Shown: in pieces, positions 6,338 through 10,071 of the stretch
How positions within the stretch are numbered: the first letter of the stretch is position 1
Layout: the number at the start of each line of letters is the position of its first letter
Source: JAAYWY01 sp050945275
GTDB taxonomy: Bacteria > Bacillota > DTU030 > DUMP01
DNA: 10,071 nt
Reading direction: 5' to 3'
Assembly (NCBI GenBank): GCA_050945275.1
Contig: JBMNSQ010000060.1
Location: forward strand, 1-10,071
Notes under the pieces: model-generated
Told to the model about the DNA's origin: nothing
Database searches by the model: none
The model's input: the letters and a program-made list of their open reading frames with translations, nothing else
Translations under genes and position numbers: made by a program

Positions 6338-6964
6338 ATGACGCACTCTCTCCATAGAACAGGGAGTCCAGAAGACCTTAAAGATGAGGTAGTATTTATC
6401 CTTTCTCCGTCCAGAGGTATAAATACTGATGGAGCAGAGCCAAAAGTAAAGAAATTTATCGAGATTATGAAGAAGAACGGTGCAGTACATTATGGCGACG
6501 ATCTTACCGGCAATGTCGCAATCTTAGGTCACGACCAATTGATTACTAATGCAACTCAGTTCACTAATATCCACGCAGTTTTTGCGGACAAGCAAAAGGC
6601 AATTTGTGCTCTAAAAGATGTAGTAGAGGCAGATATGGGCTTGTCAGTGGTTGTGACAGGATTATTTGATGCCTTGGACCAATGCTGTCAACAAGCTGGA
6701 GTGAAGTTTCATACCATTGAGCATTCTATGGGATTTTGGGGTCGGACCGAAAAACTGCCTTCCGAGGATGTTCTAAAAATAGTAACTATGTGCGGGCATG
6801 GTTTGGTAGCGGCTGGCTTGGTGGAAAAGTTAGTTCAGGACATTAAAACCGGCGTCATTACATCTGAAGAAGCCGCCAATGAAATGGCACGCCAGTGCAT
6901 GTGCGGCATCTTTAACCCGGTTAGGGCGAAAGAGACGCTGGACCAAATGGTTAAGGCCCTTTAG
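6338..6964 (+). CDS. Conserved-looking unknown protein with CGH and CxCGIFNPxRA motifs
   Basis: A 208-aa protein with no signal peptide or membrane helix; function not recognised. It looks like a real gene: ATG preceded by GGAAGGTG about 7 bases upstream, normal codon use, and tight placement between the ferredoxin-like gene and the transporter genes. The N-terminal part carries an alpha/beta pattern (VVFILSPSRGINTDG 18-32; NVAILGHDQLI 59-69). Cysteines are concentrated in the second half: C116 and C117, MCGHG (Cys152, His154) and QCMCGIFNPVRAKE (186-199, Cys187 and Cys189). This Cys/His set could bind a metal, an Fe-S cluster or a thiol-linked substrate. Its pairing with the ferredoxin-domain protein suggests the two form a complex or a two-subunit enzyme acting on the imported substrate; this is inference from position only. 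Confidence 0.82.
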   Translation: MTHSLHRTGSPEDLKDEVVFILSPSRGINTDGAEPKVKKFIEIMKKNGAVHYGDDLTGNVAILGHDQLITNATQFTNIHAVFADKQKAICALKDVVEADMGLSVVVTGLFDALDQCCQQAGVKFHTIEHSMGFWGRTEKLPSEDVLKIVTMCGHGLVAAGLVEKLVQDIKTGVITSEEAANEMARQCMCGIFNPVRAKETLDQMVKAL

Positions 6965-6970
6965 GCCTTA
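6952..6970 (+). repeat. Hairpin spanning the stop codon of the 208-aa gene
   Basis: TAAGGCC (6952-6958) and GGCCTTA (6964-6970) form a perfect 7-bp stem with a 5-base loop, overlapping the TAG stop. No U-tract follows, so it is not a normal intrinsic terminator. It may protect mRNA ends or weaken read-through into the tctC-like gene. The rest of the gap up to 7063 shows only a weaker CTAGTT/AACTAG inverted repeat (7027-7045) and no clear promoter. Confidence 0.4.
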
Positions 6971-7063
6971 GTCATTTGTAAGGGAGGGATGCAGCTAACA
7001 TAGATACCAGGTCTCATCATGGATGGCTAGTTAGTCCTAAACTAGTATTAAAGAGGGGGAAAT

Positions 7064-8044
7064 ATGATGAGGATCTCGAAACGTGTAGTGGTAGCATCGT
7101 TAATGGCTGTATTGGTATTGAGTTCTATGGTATTGGGTGGCTGTAGCCAAAAAGAGGAAACGTTTCCGGCGCAGTCTATTGAAGTAATTGTTGGTTGGGG
7201 TGCTGGTGGCGGGACTGATGTCTTTGCCCGCGGTTTGTGTGCGGCAGCGGAAGACATCTTGGGGGTTCCATTGGCCGTTGTAAATATGCCAGGGGCCAAT
7301 TCAGCTACGGCCATGGATTATGTTCTAAAGCAGGAAACAGATGGATATACCGTTTTCGCTATCACTTCAGATCTGTTAACAGCTCAAGCGTTGGGTCTGT
7401 TACAGACATCGGTGGATAATCTAGATACATTAATAAGAGCACACGTTGATGTAGGTATGATTCAAGTGGGGAAAAATAGCCCGTTTACAACCTGGGATGA
7501 ATTTGTAACCTATGCTAAGGAGAACCCGCACACCGTTACCGTTGGTGGTACTGGGGCGGGTAGCTATGACGATATTGCGGCCAGCATCATTATGAAATCA
7601 GCAGGGGTAGAGGTTAAGTACGTACCTTTTGACTCGGCCTCAGAAATGCATGCAGCGTTAATGGGCGGACATATAATGGCCATGCATGAGGAAACTGGGC
7701 CGACCATTGGTTACATTGAGGCTGGTGAGACTTGGCCTATACTAGTTGCTGCCGACAAGCGTCTAGAGGCGTTTGCTGATGTTCCCTGTGCCCAGGAGCT
7801 AGGCGTCAATTATGTACCTATGCAATGGAGAGGTGTTGCTGTCAAGAAAGGGACACCGGAGGAAATTGTAAAGGTCCTGGAAGACGCTTTTGCTAAGGCG
7901 TGGGAAACAGAGCAATATAAGACTTTTGAAGAAGAGCGATATTTGGATCTATACCCCGGTTTTCAAAGAGGCAATGAGTTTTACGAAAGTATGTTAGATG
8001 AACTTGACCAATACACTGAATATGTTAAGGAATTAGGCCTCTAG
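7064..8044 (+). CDS. TctC/Bug-family substrate-binding lipoprotein of a TTT transporter
   Basis: Extracytoplasmic solute receptor of the tripartite tricarboxylate transporter family, capturing an organic acid for the TctAB membrane pair. The 326-aa product has a basic N-terminus, a hydrophobic stretch (8-23) and a lipobox LGGC with Cys27, so it is probably lipid-anchored as in Gram-positive bacteria. The mature protein opens with the family pattern SIEVIVGWGAGGGTDVFAR (38-56) and continues with family-like features: NMPGANSATAMDYV, TVGGTGAGSYDDIAASII and PMQWRGVAVKKGTPEEIVK. The length is normal. Tandem ATG codons occur at 7064 and 7067; the GAGGGGGA ribosome binding site is better spaced for the second. 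It is followed by tctB- and tctA-like genes. Substrate not readable; neighbours suggest an aryl or 2-oxo acid rather than citrate. Confidence 0.92.
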   Translation: MMRISKRVVVASLMAVLVLSSMVLGGCSQKEETFPAQSIEVIVGWGAGGGTDVFARGLCAAAEDILGVPLAVVNMPGANSATAMDYVLKQETDGYTVFAITSDLLTAQALGLLQTSVDNLDTLIRAHVDVGMIQVGKNSPFTTWDEFVTYAKENPHTVTVGGTGAGSYDDIAASIIMKSAGVEVKYVPFDSASEMHAALMGGHIMAMHEETGPTIGYIEAGETWPILVAADKRLEAFADVPCAQELGVNYVPMQWRGVAVKKGTPEEIVKVLEDAFAKAWETEQYKTFEEERYLDLYPGFQRGNEFYESMLDELDQYTEYVKELGL

Positions 8045-8051
8045 GACCACA

Positions 8052-8084
8052 GGTTTTTAGGGGAGAGTTTCTCCCCTAAAAACC
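8052..8084 (+). repeat. Strong intergenic hairpin between tctC- and tctB-like genes
   Basis: GGTTTTTAGGGGAGA (8052-8066) and its perfect complement (8070-8084) form a 15-bp stem with a 3-base loop, starting 7 bases after the tctC stop. No U-run follows (CATAAGGG), so a full terminator is unlikely. Such structures after binding-protein genes commonly stabilise the upstream message or partially terminate, giving more receptor than membrane subunits. That role is inferred here. Confidence 0.75.
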
Positions 8085-8086
8085 AT

Positions 8087-8095
8087 AAGGGAGGG
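8087..8095 (+). promoter_or_regulatory. Ribosome binding site for the TTG start of the tctB-like gene
   Basis: AAGGGAGGG lies 8 bases before TTG at 8104 and immediately after the 8052-8084 hairpin. No ATG or GTG start is available before the first membrane segment. The closeness of hairpin and ribosome binding site could influence tctB translation. Confidence 0.65.
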
Positions 8096-8103
8096 TAGGG
8101 ACA

Positions 8104-8586
8104 TTGCTACAAGGAGAAACTGTTTTTTCTACAGTGCTATTTTGCAGCTCGTTAGCGCTATTCGCTCATAGTTTTATATCGTCCGCTACGGTGACTGCTC
8201 GTGTCGCAGGTGGATTTTGGTGGCCAAGGGCTCTTCTGGCAGGAATAGCTATCTTATCTGGAACACTGGTACTAAACCAACTAAGAAGCGCTAGCAAAGA
8301 CAAGTTATATAAACCTAGCGAAGAAATTGTTAAGGGCCGGCTACTGGGCTTGATTGCCGCCTGTTTTGCTTACGCTATGGCTATGAATTATGCTGGTTTT
8401 GTCTTTAGTACACCGTTTTATATTGCCATCGTACTGTTCTTACTAGGTATTCGAAAAACACGTTCACTAACAGTGCTGCCCATAGGGATTACAGCTATGT
8501 TATTTGTGGTTTTTGTGAAGGTTTTGCACATTTCCGTACCAAGAGGAGTAGGCCCCTTCCTGCATTTTAGCCGTATTTTTTACTAA
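8104..8586 (+). CDS. TctB-family small membrane subunit of a TTT transporter
   Basis: Small integral membrane component of the tripartite tricarboxylate transporter. The 160-aa product matches TctB size and layout: hydrophobic segments at about 5-24, 38-58, 80-116 (long enough for two helices) and 122-143, with a hydrophilic cytoplasmic-type loop at 59-78. The C-terminus FVKVLHISVPRGVGPF resembles the conserved TctB ending in which the last helix is followed by a short Pro/Gly-rich tail. TctB proteins are poorly conserved, so identity rests on size, topology and position between tctC- and tctA-like genes. TTG start. The gap to tctA is 23 bases, consistent with one operon. Confidence 0.85.
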   Translation: MLQGETVFSTVLFCSSLALFAHSFISSATVTARVAGGFWWPRALLAGIAILSGTLVLNQLRSASKDKLYKPSEEIVKGRLLGLIAACFAYAMAMNYAGFVFSTPFYIAIVLFLLGIRKTRSLTVLPIGITAMLFVVFVKVLHISVPRGVGPFLHFSRIFY

Positions 8587-8609
8587 CTGCTAACTTAGGA
8601 GTGGTTGTA

Positions 8610-10071
8610 ATGGGGTTTTCGTTCCTGCTTTTAGGATTACTGGAAGTTATTAAACCGGTAAATTTACTAATTATATTGTTTGGTTTAGTGGCTGGTTTTG
8701 CTATCGGGGCGCTACCGGGTCTCGGAAGCACCGTTGGTGCAGCGCTATTTATCCCATTGACTTACGGCATGTCTTCTTCCCAAGCTCTGTTGTTACTAGG
8801 TGCATTATATGCTAGCTCTGTTTATGCCGGTCAGGTTCCTGCCATTTTGTTCCGCATACCGGGAGCCGAAGAAGCGGTTGTAACTACCATTGAGGGCTAC
8901 GAGATGACAAAGAAGGGGCAGGCAGGGAAGGCACTAGGATGGGGATTATCTTCATCTGTTTTAGGGTCGGTGTTCGGAGCAATTGTGCTCATCTTGTTGG
9001 CGCCATTGCTAGCCAAAGTAGCCTTGCAGTTTGGGCCGCCAGAGTACTTTGCTCTCGGTATACTTGGCTTGACAGCTGTTTCTGGTCTCGGTGGTAAATC
9101 CCTTGTTAAGGCTGTAATTGCCGTGCTCTTGGGGTTATTTTTTGCGACCATTGGCATTGACTCCATGACCGGAGTGCCAAGATTCACATTTGGCAGCAAT
9201 ACTTTGTTAAGCGGTATCCCATTTATTCCAGCGTTGCTGGGACTGTTTGCTGTAGCCGAGGTGTTTAAGCAAGTGGCGAGCAAAGATATGGGCAGTACCG
9301 TAGGAACAGCAGGGTTAGACGACCAGACACAGTTAAAGGTAAAATTACCATCGTTGAAAGAATTGCAAGGCGTATCGTGGCCTCTGTTGCGGTCTAGTTT
9401 AATCGGTTCGTGGATTGGAATTCTTCCTGGTGTTGGCGCTACCACAGCAGCTATCATGAGCTACAGCTATGCGGTTAAATTATCAAAGGAACCAGAAAAA
9501 TTTGGGACCGGTAATCCAGAAGGATTGGTGGCCTGCGAGACTGCTAACAACGCTGCAGTTGGCGGTGCTCTGGTTCCTTTATTGGCACTAGGAATACCGG
9601 GTAGTGCTACTACAGCTGTAATGCTAGGCGCCTTTCTTATCCATGGTCTAAAACCAGGACCGCTGTTTTTGGTGCAACAGCAGAAATTAGCTTACACCGT
9701 CTTTGCCGGCTTGTTGGTTGCATCTTTCCTGATGTTACCGGTTGCATTACAGATGATTAAACCTTTCCTTAGATTATTTCGGGTTTCGTACCCAGTGTTA
9801 GCGGCGGGAATACTCGGTTTTTGTGCGGCTGGCGCTAGAGGGATGGGTGATTTGTACGGTGTACTTCTCATGTTTGTCTTTGGTGTAATCGGTTATCTCA
9901 TGGAGACTCATGATTTTCCGGTGGCGCCTATGGTTTTAGGACTAGTTCTCGGTCCGATCGTAGAAACAAACCTTAGAAGAACATTTATTCTTGCTGGATC
10001 TAACCCTCTGTTTATCTTGACTCGTCCTATAGCAGCAACTCTTTTAGTGCTGTCTATACTGCTACTCGTTG
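8610..10071 (+). CDS. TctA-family large permease subunit of a TTT transporter, partial (3' end off window)
   Basis: Large membrane subunit (about 12 helices in the family) forming the transport path of the TTT system. ATG at 8610 has AGGAG 8 bases upstream. The frame stays open to the right edge, giving 487 residues against a usual length near 500, so only a short C-terminal piece is missing. Conserved repeated motifs are visible: ALPGLGSTVGAALFIPLTYG (34-53) and its internal counterpart ILPGVGATTAAIMSYS (271-286), the AGQVPAILFRIPGAEEAVVT segment (73-92), and NPEGLVACETANNAAVGGAL followed by LALGIPGSATTAVMLGAFLI. The pair of PG.G.T motifs reflects the family's internal duplication. It completes the tctCBA set; the gene order C-B-A is common. 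No frameshift or internal stop was seen. Confidence 0.93.
   Translation, partial: MGFSFLLLGLLEVIKPVNLLIILFGLVAGFAIGALPGLGSTVGAALFIPLTYGMSSSQALLLLGALYASSVYAGQVPAILFRIPGAEEAVVTTIEGYEMTKKGQAGKALGWGLSSSVLGSVFGAIVLILLAPLLAKVALQFGPPEYFALGILGLTAVSGLGGKSLVKAVIAVLLGLFFATIGIDSMTGVPRFTFGSNTLLSGIPFIPALLGLFAVAEVFKQVASKDMGSTVGTAGLDDQTQLKVKLPSLKELQGVSWPLLRSSLIGSWIGILPGVGATTAAIMSYSYAVKLSKEPEKFGTGNPEGLVACETANNAAVGGALVPLLALGIPGSATTAVMLGAFLIHGLKPGPLFLVQQQKLAYTVFAGLLVASFLMLPVALQMIKPFLRLFRVSYPVLAAGILGFCAAGARGMGDLYGVLLMFVFGVIGYLMETHDFPVAPMVLGLVLGPIVETNLRRTFILAGSNPLFILTRPIAATLLVLSILLLV

Noticed and set aside
5996..6490. Minus-strand frames opposite the ferredoxin-domain and 208-aa genes
   Set aside because: Antisense to genes with good ribosome binding sites and motif content; no supporting promoter or ribosome binding site.
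6990..7004. Mini-ORF ATG CAG CTA ACA TAG after GGGAGG in the gap before tctC
   Set aside because: The purine run is almost adjacent to the ATG, too close for efficient initiation, and a four-codon peptide has no further support.
8897..9457. Minus-strand 186-codon open frame inside the tctA-like gene
   Set aside because: It is antisense to a clearly conserved TctA reading frame containing both PG.G.T motifs; its product is Pro/Asn/Thr-rich low-complexity sequence with no recognisable domain.

Overview
The window reads as chromosomal DNA of a strictly anaerobic, probably Gram-positive (clostridial or Peptococcaceae-like) bacterium. This is inferred from ferredoxin-dependent 2-oxoacid metabolism, an ADP-forming acyl-CoA synthetase, a substrate-binding protein with a lipobox cysteine, strong AGGAGG-type ribosome binding sites and three well-supported TTG starts. 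No rRNA, tRNA, CRISPR, insertion sequence or phage gene was seen. Coding density is high and no gene-free stretch exceeds 300 bases.

Minus-strand half (1-5378). A four-gene operon, transcribed right to left, has the order acdA-like (4497-3160), iorA (3127-1142), iorB-like (1125-496) and acdB-like (496 to beyond the left edge). The two IOR subunits oxidise a 2-oxoacid, probably an aryl pyruvate, to an acyl-CoA with ferredoxin as acceptor. The two synthetase subunits convert the acyl-CoA to the free acid while making ATP. Together they form a compact module for energy conservation from transaminated amino acids, and in principle it is reversible. Upstream and also on the minus strand lies a FadR-type GntR regulator (5378-4677), followed by a perfect 15-bp stem-loop terminator (4624-4662) that separates it from the operon.

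Plus-strand half (5598-10071). Diverging from the regulator are a 237-aa protein with two [4Fe-4S] motifs and an unrecognised C-terminal domain, a 208-aa unrecognised protein with a CGH...CxCGIFNPxRA signature, and then a tripartite tricarboxylate transporter (TTT) set: tctC-like lipoprotein, tctB-like and tctA-like (tctA is cut by the right edge). A perfect 15-bp hairpin lies between tctC and tctB.

Regulation. Three GTnnnAC palindromes of the kind bound by FadR-type regulators occur at the three promoter regions: CTGTCTTACAG upstream of the acd-ior operon, and the 13-mer GCTGTAATACAAC twice, in opposite orientation, in the regulator/ferredoxin intergenic region. In the two minus-strand promoters the palindrome centre lies at the same distance (21.5 bp) from the -10 centre, over the -35 element. 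The simplest reading is one local regulon. The regulator would control itself, the oxidation module and a divergent uptake operon, so that import of an organic acid is co-ordinated with its 2-oxoacid/acyl-CoA metabolism. The substrate cannot be fixed from sequence alone.
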